Assembly: GCF_030814695.1 (NCBI RefSeq)
Contig: NZ_JAUSVL010000001.1
Span: forward strand, 1,302,001 to 1,366,000
Direction: 5' to 3'
Length of the DNA: 64,000 nucleotides
Source of the DNA: Oligosphaera ethanolica
GTDB lineage: Bacteria; Verrucomicrobiota; Lentisphaeria; Oligosphaerales; Oligosphaeraceae
Made by a program: the position numbers and the translations under genes. Positions 50,351 to 58,360 of the stretch are shown here, piece by piece. The first letter of the stretch is position 1. Every line of letters begins with the position of its first letter. Under the pieces are notes generated by a model. The model searched no databases and was not told the origin of the DNA. It saw only the letters and a list, made by a program, of their open reading frames with translations.

Positions 50351-52384
50351 TCACTGCCGACCGCGATATTTCTGCCGCCATGACGAGTCGTATAACATAC
50401 GCAGAAAGACCCCGCCGACAACCGACCGGGCCTGGAAACCGACTTTGCGTGCATTGGTCGTCTCATACCAGTCGGTGAGAGGCACACGGTCCGGCGTGTC
50501 ACGCATAAAGGCCATGACTGGTGCCAGCAACGCCGCAAAATCGCCGTCGTCACCCGTGAGAGTCGCACTCCACAAAATCCAGTCGAGCTTGGTGTAGCTG
50601 CGGCGATTGTCCAGTGGCAGGCCGTACTGGCCTTGTATGCGCCGGTAATGCGCCAGCTCACGTTGGGCGACTGCTGCCGGGAAAAGCTCCAGCCCCAATA
50701 GTTTGTCCCACACTAAATTGTACTTCTGACTCCACGTGCCGGGCTGATCAAAAGCCAGGCGGTAGCAGCCGCTGTCATCAAGCGCATCGACCTGCCAGCG
50801 TTGCGCCGCCGCCTCGGCGGCCCGGCGGAAACGCTTGGCGCCGGCATCGTCGCCCATGGCCGCAGCCATTTGACTGAAAGCGCCCAACGCCATGATCGCC
50901 TTCAGGGACAGGTTGGTATTGTGGGCCAAATGGCCGGCAAAATCGTCCGTGCACAGCTGATTATCGGGATCATAGCCCTTCTCCAGCAGATAATCCGCCC
51001 AGGTACTCAACGTCGACCAGTACTTGCGCACAAAATCAAGCTCGCCTTCAAAACGCAACAGCGCCCCGGCCAGAATGAGCATGTTGCCACATTCCTCAAC
51101 CGGCATCTGATTCTCCACGCCGTGCTCGCCGCCGCCATAGACCTGGCCATTGGCCAACGGATACGTGCCGAGGTCGTGCGGCGCAAAGGGAAAACGCCAG
51201 CGCGGCAACCCGGCGTACTCCAAAATCGGGATGAGCATGCCTTTCAACAACGCCGGCTGCAACAACAGATACATCGGCGCTGACGGATAGGTCACGTCAA
51301 CCGTGCAAATACAGCCGTTGGAAAAATTCTCCTTCGAAAAGAAATAAGGCGTGCCATCCACTGCGGCGACCAGCTTGTGCGCCGCCAACGACTGCCGGTA
51401 GCTGATCGCACAAAGCGCGGCAAAATCGGCGCCGCCGACAGCCGCGGCATCCGCCAGCAACTCCTCGTCAAAGGCCCGGCAATCTGCGGCCAGCACCGAG
51501 AAGTCCCGCTCGGCCTCCTGGAGCATCGTCGCGAAGCTCTTGCCATCCTTCCGCCAATACGCCGGCAGGCGCTGACGCAAAAATTCCACGGCATAGATGT
51601 CGTCATAAGCCACCAGGACATGCGTCCGAGCCGCCGGCTTGACTGCCGTCACCGTCATGGGTAGCAGCACTGCTGCCGCCATGCAGGGGTGGCGCAGCTG
51701 CGAGCTGTCCTCAAGACTGTCCCCAGCAGGCAACGCGCCGTCTTTCATGAATACCTGGCGACTAACCCTACTGCGCGCCAAGATACTCGTTGCGCCAGCG
51801 GCGACGGCCGTTTCCGGCACGGCGAGGTAAAAGTGCCCCCATTCTATGCGCAGGTCGTCCCCAACCCGCGCCAGCATCTTCTGATTGGCGGCGCTGAGTT
51901 TGAGCAGCTCCAGGCCCGGTATCCGGTAACGCGCCCACGTTACTGGCTCGGAACTGTCATTCACCGCAATCTCGCCACCGAAATCAAGATACAATGCGAC
52001 GTCATGCGCCGCGCCATCCTCACTAGTCACGGTAAAATCCAAGTAGGTCACCGGTCTGGACAGTATCTCCAGCCGCTGCGGCAGCGCCGGCGTCATAAAG
52101 CACAAGTCAATAACCACGCCAGCGCTAACAAAACGGTACTCGGTACGGGTCGGCGTCACCTTCACGCCCTGCTGTGCCATCTTGGCCACGCCACGGACAT
52201 CGCCCATCAGGCAATAGGACGCGCCGTCAATGCGCGCCAACAAGGCCACGCCATAATTGCGCCCCGTCCAATGCCGCGGCCAGCTGCCATGGAGCTCGTC
52301 ACTGCCGGACCACAATGAAAAGTAGGGATCGTGCGTAATCAATGGATAGGCTGGAGCACGAAAGGTTTGATCGGGTGTCGTCAT
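50351..52384 (-). CDS. GtaA/DUF4965-type glutaminase-like protein
   Basis: The 677-residue protein has N-terminal PLITHDPYFSLWSGSDELHG and SWPRHWTGRNYGV, a beta-rich first half, and an alpha/alpha-barrel-like C-terminal half with LPRWRFPFAPHDLGTYPLAN, MPVEECGNMLILAGA and TDDFAGHLAHNTNLSLKA. This is the architecture of fungal GtaA-like and bacterial DUF4965/DUF5127/DUF1793 proteins. The barrel resembles glycoside hydrolases, so the glutaminase label is uncertain. No signal peptide is visible, so it appears cytoplasmic. Confidence 0.8.
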   Translation of the reverse strand: MTTPDQTFRAPAYPLITHDPYFSLWSGSDELHGSWPRHWTGRNYGVALLARIDGASYCLMGDVRGVAKMAQQGVKVTPTRTEYRFVSAGVVIDLCFMTPALPQRLEILSRPVTYLDFTVTSEDGAAHDVALYLDFGGEIAVNDSSEPVTWARYRIPGLELLKLSAANQKMLARVGDDLRIEWGHFYLAVPETAVAAGATSILARSRVSRQVFMKDGALPAGDSLEDSSQLRHPCMAAAVLLPMTVTAVKPAARTHVLVAYDDIYAVEFLRQRLPAYWRKDGKSFATMLQEAERDFSVLAADCRAFDEELLADAAAVGGADFAALCAISYRQSLAAHKLVAAVDGTPYFFSKENFSNGCICTVDVTYPSAPMYLLLQPALLKGMLIPILEYAGLPRWRFPFAPHDLGTYPLANGQVYGGGEHGVENQMPVEECGNMLILAGALLRFEGELDFVRKYWSTLSTWADYLLEKGYDPDNQLCTDDFAGHLAHNTNLSLKAIMALGAFSQMAAAMGDDAGAKRFRRAAEAAAQRWQVDALDDSGCYRLAFDQPGTWSQKYNLVWDKLLGLELFPAAVAQRELAHYRRIQGQYGLPLDNRRSYTKLDWILWSATLTGDDGDFAALLAPVMAFMRDTPDRVPLTDWYETTNARKVGFQARSVVGGVFLRMLYDSSWRQKYRGRQ

Positions 52385-52601
52385 GGCAAGCCTTATTTTG
52401 TCACTGCAGTTTTTTGGGCTCTCAGTAGTCCAGAGACTATACTATGGAGTCGCTCAAGATACCCCGCGAACGACAATTTCCAAGAGGCGCCCCCGCGCGA
52501 ATGCACTTCCGGGGCGCTCCTATCGCCAGCCAGGCACGCCGCCACCTACGGCAAGCCCGAACTGACCGCCGTCACAACATTGTTTCAGAGGCCATCTTTC
52601 C

Positions 52602-53900
52602 ATGAGCCCCACCCCACACGTCATTATCTCCCCCGGCCGCCTTTGCGGCAAAGTCGCCATACCGCCCAGTAAAAGCGCCGCGCACCGCGCCATCATCGCC
52701 GCAGCCCTCAGCAACGGCCCCTGCCGCATCACCCCCATCGCCGCCTCCGACGATATCATCGCCACCAGCAACGCCATGGCCGCACTCGGCGCCAATATCC
52801 GCACCGACGGCGACGCCCTGGTCGTTCGCGGGCTGCACGACAACGCCACTGCCACCGCCGCAGCCGCAGCGACTACACTCGTCGACTGCGCCGAAAGCGG
52901 CAGCACCCTGCGTTTTCTCATCCCCATCGCCGCCGCCCTCGGCCGCAATGCCACTTTCACTGGCCGTGGCCGCTTGGCCGAGCGCCCCATGGCCGAATAC
53001 CTCCATTGCCTCGCCCAGCACGGAGTGGCCTTCAGCAGCGACCGCGGCCTTCCCCTCAGCATCAGCGGCCAACTCCAGCCCGGCACCTACGTCCTCCCTG
53101 GCAACATCTCCAGTCAATTCATCACCGGCCTGCTCTTCGCCTTGCCCATGCTGAACGGCGACAGCGTCATCGTCCTCAGCTCAGATCTGCAGAGCGCCGG
53201 CTACGTTGACCTCACCATCGCCGTCCTCGCCGATGCCGGCATCCGCATCGACGCCACCGCCAATGGCTGGGCTATTCCCGGCAAACAGCGCTACCAGGCG
53301 CGAAATTACAGCGTCGAAGGCGACTGGAGCCAGGCCGCATTCTTCCTCGCCGCCGCCACTATCGGCAGCGACATCAGCATCACCGGCCTGAAACGCGACT
53401 CCAAACAGGGCGACCGCGCCGCCGAAGACCTCTTCCGCCAATTCGGCGCCACGATCACCTGGGACGCCGCCGGCGCCCTCCACGCCCGCTGCAATCAGGC
53501 ACGCGGCATCGCCATCGACGCGGCACAAATACCCGATCTCGTCCCAGCCCTCGCCGCCGCCGCCGCCCTCTGCCCAGGCCAGACCCGCATCTTCAACGCC
53601 GAACGACTCCGCGCCAAGGAAAGCGACCGCCTCGCCGCCATGCAGAAAGCCCTCGGCGCTCTCGGCGCCACGATCAGCGAAAGCGCCGACGGCCTCATCA
53701 TCGACGGTGTCGAGCGCCTGCACGGCGGCAACGTCGACGGCGCCAACGACCACCGCATCGTCATGGCCAGCGCGATCGCCGCACTCCGCGCCGACAGCCC
53801 CGTCGCCATCAGCCACCCACAAAGCATCAACAAGAGCTACCCGGATTTCTTTGCGCATTTCCGGAGCATCGGAGGATCTGCCAATGTCAACCTGGGGTGA
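52602..53900 (+). CDS. aroA: 3-phosphoshikimate 1-carboxyvinyltransferase (EPSP synthase)
   Basis: AroA is the sixth shikimate step, transferring enolpyruvyl from PEP to shikimate-3-phosphate. The 432 residues include PPSKSAAHRAIIAAA (S3P-binding Lys/Ser), CAESGSTLRFLIPIAAALG, GNISSQFITGLLFA, ERLRAKESDRLAAM and NDHRIVMASAIA. The conserved second-residue region reads PPSKSAAHRA rather than PGDKSISHRA, closer to the class II type. It overlaps aroC by 17 bases. Confidence 0.96.
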   Translation: MSPTPHVIISPGRLCGKVAIPPSKSAAHRAIIAAALSNGPCRITPIAASDDIIATSNAMAALGANIRTDGDALVVRGLHDNATATAAAAATTLVDCAESGSTLRFLIPIAAALGRNATFTGRGRLAERPMAEYLHCLAQHGVAFSSDRGLPLSISGQLQPGTYVLPGNISSQFITGLLFALPMLNGDSVIVLSSDLQSAGYVDLTIAVLADAGIRIDATANGWAIPGKQRYQARNYSVEGDWSQAAFFLAAATIGSDISITGLKRDSKQGDRAAEDLFRQFGATITWDAAGALHARCNQARGIAIDAAQIPDLVPALAAAAALCPGQTRIFNAERLRAKESDRLAAMQKALGALGATISESADGLIIDGVERLHGGNVDGANDHRIVMASAIAALRADSPVAISHPQSINKSYPDFFAHFRSIGGSANVNLG

Positions 53901-54984
53901 CGCCATCAATGTGTCCATCTTCGGCGAAAGCCATGGCCAGGCTATCGGCGTGGTCATCGCCGGCCTGCCCGCCGGCGAAGTCATTAGCTGGCCCGCAGTC
54001 CTTAGCCAAATGGCCCGCCGCGCTCCCGGCCAAGACCCTACCGCCACGCCGCGCCGCGAGGCCGATACGCCGCAACTGCTCGCCGGCAGCATTCCACAAG
54101 GCGACGATGCCTTTGTCACCACTGGCGCGCCACTGGCCATGGCCATCCACAACACCAACACCCGCTCGCAAGACTACGGCGAGAAAATGACCGTGCCCCG
54201 CCCCGGCCACGCCGACTATCCGGCTTTCGTCAAACACCACGGCGCCAGCGACCATCGCGGCGGCGGGCATTTCTCCGGCCGCCTCACGGCTCCGGTGGTC
54301 TTCGCCGGCGCCGTCTGCCGACAGATTCTCGCCCGCAAGGACATCGCCATCGCGGCCCACGCGCTGCAAATCGGCCAGGCCAAAGACCAGCCCTTCCCGC
54401 GCTGCGCCATCGACGCCGCGCTCATGCAGGACCTCAGTAGCCGCTATTTCGCCACCATCGACCCGCAGGCGCAGAACGCCATGCGACAGGAAATCGCCGT
54501 CGCCCACGAACAGCTCGACAGCATTGGCGGCATCATCGAATGCGCCTGCACCGGCCTGCCCCCAGGCATCGCGGGCGAGGGCATCTTCGGCGGCATCGAA
54601 TCCGCCCTGGCGCCCATGATCTTCGCCATCCCCGCCTGCAAGGGCCTGGATTTTGGCGCCGGCTTCGACGTCGCCACCCTCCGCGGCAGCCAGAACAACG
54701 ACGCGTACTTCTACGACGGCGACCAGGTCAAATCCCGCACGAATCACGCCGGCGGCAGCCTCGGCGGTATCAGCACCGGCATGCCCCTGCTCTTCCGCGC
54801 CGCCTTCAAGCCGACGCCGTCCATCGCCCGCGAACAACACAGCGTCGATCTCCAGCAGCATGTCGATACCACCCTCAATCTGCGCGGACGGCACGACCCA
54901 TGCATCATCCCTCGCGCTATTCCCGTGGTCGAGGCGATGACCGCCATCGCCATCCTCAATCTCCTGCACGTCAGCAATGCCTGA
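53884..54984 (+). CDS. aroC: Chorismate synthase
   Basis: AroC is the last shikimate step, an FMN-dependent elimination. The 366-residue product starts MSTWGDAINVSIFGESHGQA and has the signatures RRAPGQDPTATPRREADTPQ, VPRPGHADY, HRGGGHFSGRLTAP and GRHDPCIIPRAIPVVEAM. The start at 53884 inside aroA has GGAGG eight bases upstream. The aroA-aroC overlap implies coupled synthesis. Confidence 0.96.
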   Translation: MSTWGDAINVSIFGESHGQAIGVVIAGLPAGEVISWPAVLSQMARRAPGQDPTATPRREADTPQLLAGSIPQGDDAFVTTGAPLAMAIHNTNTRSQDYGEKMTVPRPGHADYPAFVKHHGASDHRGGGHFSGRLTAPVVFAGAVCRQILARKDIAIAAHALQIGQAKDQPFPRCAIDAALMQDLSSRYFATIDPQAQNAMRQEIAVAHEQLDSIGGIIECACTGLPPGIAGEGIFGGIESALAPMIFAIPACKGLDFGAGFDVATLRGSQNNDAYFYDGDQVKSRTNHAGGSLGGISTGMPLLFRAAFKPTPSIAREQHSVDLQQHVDTTLNLRGRHDPCIIPRAIPVVEAMTAIAILNLLHVSNA

Positions 54985-55086
54985 GTGCGCACAGCGCCAA
55001 GGCTACAACCGGCACACTATTCTCTGCACCGGCCATTACGGCAGCCACCTGCTAAGTCCCCCAACCACAATCGCAAAGGACCAGCC

Positions 55087-55908
55087 ATGCCCAGCCAACG
55101 CCGCTTCCTCTTCTTTGGCGCGCATCCCGACGACTCCGACCTGCTCTTCGGTGGAACCGCCATCAAACTCGCCCGCGCCGGCCACGCCGTCAAATTCGTC
55201 TCGGCCTGCAACGGCGATTGCGGCCACCAGTCAATGTCCTCGCCCGACCTGGCCAAACGGCGCTTCCTGGAAGCCCAGGCATCGGCAAAAATCGCCGGCC
55301 TCGTCGAGTACGAAGTCCTGCCTATTCCCGATTGCCGTCTGGAATGCAACCTGTCCAATCGCGAGACCTTCATCCGCATCATCCGCCGCTTCCAGCCCGA
55401 CGTGGTCATCTCACATCGCTCCTGCGATTACCACGCCGACCACCGCAACACCGGCCAGCTCGTCATGGACGCAGCATACCTCGTGAAAGTGCCACTCTAT
55501 TGCGCCGACACGCCCATCGTCGCCAAAAACCCCGTCTTCGCCTACAGCTACGACCGCTTCGTTGACCCACGGCCTCTCCGCCCCGACGCCGCCGTCGAAA
55601 TCGATTCGGTCATGGATACCAAACTGGCCATGCTCCAATGCCACCAATCGCAATTCTTCGAATGGCTGCCTTGGGACAAGGGCTTCAAAGACTTCAACCA
55701 AAATAACATGTCCACCGCCGAACAACGCCAGTGGATTATCGACCAGTGGGGAATCCGCTTCAAAGCCGCCGCCGATCTCGCCCGCCAAACCCTCGTTGAA
55801 ACCTACGGCGCCGCCGGCAATAACGTCAAAAACGCCGAGGTCTTCGAATTGTCACCCTATGGCGCCGCCGTCAGTATCGACGAATTCCGCCAACTCTTCA
55901 AACCCTGA
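55087..55908 (+). CDS. PIG-L/LmbE-family deacetylase
   Basis: This zinc-dependent N-acetyl-sugar deacetylase-like protein has 273 residues. The metal motif AHPDDSDLLFGG is near residues 11-22 and the later HRSCDYHADHRNTG supplies the other His/Asp ligands. AAAGGA lies upstream of the ATG at 55087. The substrate is unknown. The stop codon TGA (55906-55908) shares bases with the first unit of a 9-bp tandem repeat array. Confidence 0.88.
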   Translation: MPSQRRFLFFGAHPDDSDLLFGGTAIKLARAGHAVKFVSACNGDCGHQSMSSPDLAKRRFLEAQASAKIAGLVEYEVLPIPDCRLECNLSNRETFIRIIRRFQPDVVISHRSCDYHADHRNTGQLVMDAAYLVKVPLYCADTPIVAKNPVFAYSYDRFVDPRPLRPDAAVEIDSVMDTKLAMLQCHQSQFFEWLPWDKGFKDFNQNNMSTAEQRQWIIDQWGIRFKAAADLARQTLVETYGAAGNNVKNAEVFELSPYGAAVSIDEFRQLFKP

Positions 55909-56014
55909 TCAGACCGATCAGACCGATCAGACCGATCAGACCGATCAGACCGATCAGACCGATCAGACCGATCAGAAATCGGATCCGTCCGATCCGTCGG
56001 ATCCGTCCGATCTG
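55907..56014. repeat. 9-bp tandem repeat array rich in GATC
   Basis: Seven full units of GATCAGACC (55907-55969) and a partial eighth are followed by a second 9-bp-period array, TCGGATCCG / TCCGATCCG alternating (55979-56014). The sequence contains twelve GATC sites in about 108 bases. The period is a multiple of three, so it could be read as DQT and SDP repeats, but no supported gene spans it. Confidence 0.92.
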
Positions 56015-56049
56015 TCCGCGATAACCAGAAAGAAGATCAGTCCGCGTAG

Positions 56050-56071
56050 GGGCGGACCTATGTGTCCGCCC
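56050..56071. repeat. GGGCGGAC inverted repeat, copy 1
   Basis: GGGCGGAC, CTATGT, GTCCGCCC forms a perfect 8-bp hairpin preceded by GATCAGTCCGCGTA. A second copy lies at 56293. Confidence 0.85.
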
Positions 56072-56104
56072 TAGTCGGATCCGTCCGCGATAAATTACAG
56101 TCGA

Positions 56105-56235
56105 TCACCCGGCCCACCAGATTCGGCCCGGAGGGCCGCACCATGCATAACCCTGGGTGAGGTGCCCGAAGGGCGCCGCAACCCAGGGTATGGCAACAAA
56201 ATAGAATTGCGCCCGGAGGGCGCCACATTCCATAG
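56105..56235. repeat. CCCTGGGT/ACCCAGGG interspersed repeat
   Basis: GGCCCGGAGGGCC, AACCCTGGGTGAGG, GCCCGAAGGGCGCCGC, AACCCAGGGT and GCGCCCGGAGGGCGC follow each other as short hairpins. It belongs to the same family as the blocks at 25.5-26.1 kb and 57.7 kb. No gene is seen. Confidence 0.7.
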
Positions 56236-56292
56236 AACATCCGCGTGCCCCACAACGGCCAGCGGTAAGCTCAGTCCGATCAGACCGCGTAG

Positions 56293-56314
56293 GGGCGGAC
56301 CTATGTGTCCGCCC
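56293..56314. repeat. GGGCGGAC inverted repeat, copy 2
   Basis: This hairpin is identical to 56050-56071 and is preceded by GATCAGACCGCGTA. Confidence 0.85.
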
Positions 56315-56372
56315 TTGTCCGCCCCATCCCGATCCGTCCGCGTTAAACGACAGCCGCAAGGCACTGAGCCAA

Positions 56373-56454
56373 AAATGCATAGGTGGGGGAGCGCGAGGGG
56401 GAGGGAAGGAGCAATGCTCCTTCCCTCCCCCTCGCAAAACCTACCTATGCATTT
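56373..56454. repeat. Long nested inverted repeat
   Basis: The outer arms AAATGCATAGGT (56373-56384) and ACCTATGCATTT (56443-56454) enclose a 20-bp perfect inner stem (56393-56412 with 56416-56435) of purine-rich GCGAGGGGGAGGGAAGGAGC and its complement around AAT. It lies ten bases after the stop codon of the oxidoreductase, so it may end that transcript, or be a miniature mobile element. Confidence 0.88.
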
Positions 56455-56464
56455 CGGACGGCTT

Positions 56465-57442
56465 TTAGATCGACGGCGTCACCGGCGCGCCATCATTGTC
56501 CATCGACTTGTTGATAGCAAAGACCAGCGCCAGCGTCTTCATGGCGTCGGCGTAGGGCGAAAGCACCTCGTCGGCCGGCAACGCGCCGCGGACCACGTCA
56601 ATGAAGGTCTCGGTACATTCCTGGCCATAGTCATTGCTGGCCTTGCCCTCGATGGTCCGATTCGGCTCGGTGATCTTGTAGTTGCCGAAGATCGTGTAGA
56701 GCAGACGGCTGTCGGCCGCATAGGCGTTCATGTCGTGCGCACCGGGACCGAAACAGCCCGTGCTGAACGTGCCGATCGCACCGCTCTTGAAGGTCAACAC
56801 CGTTGACGACGCGTCGTCAACATTGTAGTTCTCGACGTCGGTCATCAGCCCGCGCCGACGCACCGAGCGGACGCTCGTCACTTCGCCGAAGATATAGCGC
56901 AGCAGATCGAAATCATGAATGGTCTGCTCCACGGCCTGGCCGCCGGACTGCTCCATGACCCGCCACCACCACACTTTCGGCATGCCGCCCAGACGATGAC
57001 CGCTGATCACGCCGATGTCATGCGTGTCCGCCCAGCGCTTAGCTACCAGCAGACTATCGCAATACCGGCACTGCAGCCCCACCGCACTCGGCAGCTTCTT
57101 CTTCTTCAGCCCCGCCAGCACCTTCTTAGCATAGGCCATGTCCAGCGTCATCGGCTTCTGCACAAACATGGGAATGCTCTTCTCAATCGCCAGCATCTCC
57201 ATGCCGTCATGAGCACCCGGCTGAACACAGACAAACAAGGCGTCGAGCTTCTCCTTCGACAACATCTGCTTGTAGTCCAAATAAGCCTTGGCCTGAAAAC
57301 GATCGGCCGTCGCCTTCGCCCGCTCTTCCTGTAAATCGCAGGCGGCAACAATCTGCGCCTTGTCACGCATCTTCTCAAAATGACCAAAATGATACTGCGC
57401 AATGCCACCACAGCCAATAAATCCGACTTTGACCTTATCCAT
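56465..57442 (-). CDS. Gfo/Idh/MocA-family oxidoreductase
   Basis: This NAD(P)-dependent sugar or inositol dehydrogenase-like protein has 325 residues. It starts MDKVKVGFIGCGGIAQYHFG (Rossmann GxGxxG-type), and has FVQKPMTLDMAYAKK (the conserved EKP-type motif as QKP) and QAVEQTIHDFDLLRYIFGE with the catalytic HDxD region. The start at 57442 has GGAGA upstream and matches the family; the ATG at 57604 adds unrelated residues. The substrate is unknown. Confidence 0.92.
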   Translation of the reverse strand: MDKVKVGFIGCGGIAQYHFGHFEKMRDKAQIVAACDLQEERAKATADRFQAKAYLDYKQMLSKEKLDALFVCVQPGAHDGMEMLAIEKSIPMFVQKPMTLDMAYAKKVLAGLKKKKLPSAVGLQCRYCDSLLVAKRWADTHDIGVISGHRLGGMPKVWWWRVMEQSGGQAVEQTIHDFDLLRYIFGEVTSVRSVRRRGLMTDVENYNVDDASSTVLTFKSGAIGTFSTGCFGPGAHDMNAYAADSRLLYTIFGNYKITEPNRTIEGKASNDYGQECTETFIDVVRGALPADEVLSPYADAMKTLALVFAINKSMDNDGAPVTPSI

Positions 57443-57714
57443 TCGGACATCTCCATGCTGAGTTGTCGACCTGGCACCCAAACGCACCACGTCGGTACGC
57501 CCGCGCCATAATAAAGCACACACTGTAATCACTCCCGCACTGTTAACAACCACCCAAAGACAAAAATCCCCGCCACCGCCGCCGGCACCACACCACACGC
57601 CCATATCGCGGTGTGGTGCGGGCTTTTAGCCGGCGCCGGCGCATGAGGTCAGCAAGCGTCCACGCGCGCGCCCGGCATCCCAGGCCGCAGAGCGGCAGCA
57701 GCGCTGTAATCGCG
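57443..57714. other. Gap upstream of the oxidoreductase
   Basis: This is presumed promoter region. I see no gene or clear motif. Confidence 0.5.
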
Positions 57715-57840
57715 ATCTATGATGGCCCGGGGCAAGCGACGCCGAATGCTGTGCGTCGCCCTGGGCTTTCTTAGGCCGCGCCTTGGGCGCTGAAAACAAA
57801 AGGCCCAGGACTGGCTGGTATCAATGGCTGACCGATTACT
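57715..57840. repeat. GCCCTGGGC-type and CAATGG(G/C)TGA repeat remnants
   Basis: GCAAGCGACGCCGAATGC, GCGTCGCCCTGGGC, TTAGGCCGCGCCTTGGGCGCTGAAAAC and, at 57821-57840, TCAATGGCTGACCGATTACT all resemble the elements at 25.4-26.3 kb. Confidence 0.65.
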
Positions 57841-57870
57841 CATTTTTTCCACTTTTTCCCACCTCGCAAC

Positions 57871-57898
57871 TTGCAACCCGGCTGGGCGCATGTAATGT
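57871..57898 (+). promoter_or_regulatory. Candidate tRNA-Pro promoter
   Basis: TTGCAA (57871-57876), 16 bases, then TAATGT (57893-57898), 26 bases upstream of the tRNA. Confidence 0.5.
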
Positions 57899-57924
57899 AT
57901 TTCCCGCCTTTCCCAATCTATCTT

Positions 57925-58003
57925 CGGGACGTAGCGCAGCCTGGTTTAGCGCGTTTGACTGGGGGTCAAAAGGTCGAGAGTTCGAATCTCTCCGTCCCGA
58001 CCA
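57925..58003 (+). tRNA. tRNA-Pro (GGG anticodon)
   Basis: The acceptor pairs CGGGACG with CGTCCCG, the anticodon stem TTTGA/TCAAA encloses CTGGGGG (anticodon GGG), and the T arm is GAGAG/CTCTC around TTCGAAT. The discriminator is A, and the 3' CCA is encoded. Confidence 0.96.
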
Positions 58004-58007
58004 TCTT

Positions 58008-58042
58008 AAAAGCCTCAACTTTAACGAGTTGTGGCTTTTTTA
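58008..58042 (+). terminator. Terminator after tRNA-Pro
   Basis: AAAAGCC..AACT pairs with AGTT..GGCTTTT around TTAACG, followed by a T-run, immediately after the tRNA. Confidence 0.85.
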
Positions 58043-58360
58043 TTTCCTGGAATCTGGGGAAAGAGTGTTTGAAACATTTCCCCCGTTTCCACCGTGGGTC
58101 ACTCCGGGCCACCCCGTCCATGTCCTTGACTTGGGGTCCGCTTCAAACCAGCTGCCTGCTGCGGGAACCGCTAGTGTCAGTGAGTGAGGCGTTACTCCAA
58201 AGCGCTGTCTTGTGTCAGCGCCCGCTTCTTATTGTCCCGCGGAAGCGCTAAATTACGCCAATGGCTCGCTCCCCCATCTCCACTTGCCTAGCAGTGCGCC
58301 CCGCAATACATGGGCAGGTTCGGCCTGAGCAGTTTCTGCCAAACGAAGAAAGGTATGACT
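58043..58360. other. Gap between tRNA-Pro and TPR gene
   Basis: This stretch contains a degenerate repeat remnant (GGAACCGCTAGTG, then TCAGTGAGTGAGGCGTTAC at 58177-58195) similar to 26237-26266. I see no gene. Confidence 0.5.

Noticed and set aside
53887..54969. 360-codon minus-strand frame
   Set aside because: It is antisense to aroC, whose signatures are unmistakable.
55907..56014. CRISPR array
   Set aside because: The unit is only 9 bp and contiguous, with no spacers and no cas genes nearby.
55562..56074. Protein with DQT and SDP repeats
   Set aside because: The frame overlaps the PIG-L gene out of phase and continues through non-coding repeats, with no start signal.
56162..56806. 214-codon plus-strand frame over the repeat block
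   Set aside because: It spans the hairpin repeats and runs antisense into the Gfo/Idh/MocA gene, and its content is translated repeat sequence.
57925..58003. tRNA-Pro as an integration site of a genomic island
   Set aside because: No integrase gene and no direct repeat of the tRNA 3' end are found in the window, despite nearby repeats and a pRiA4b-like gene.
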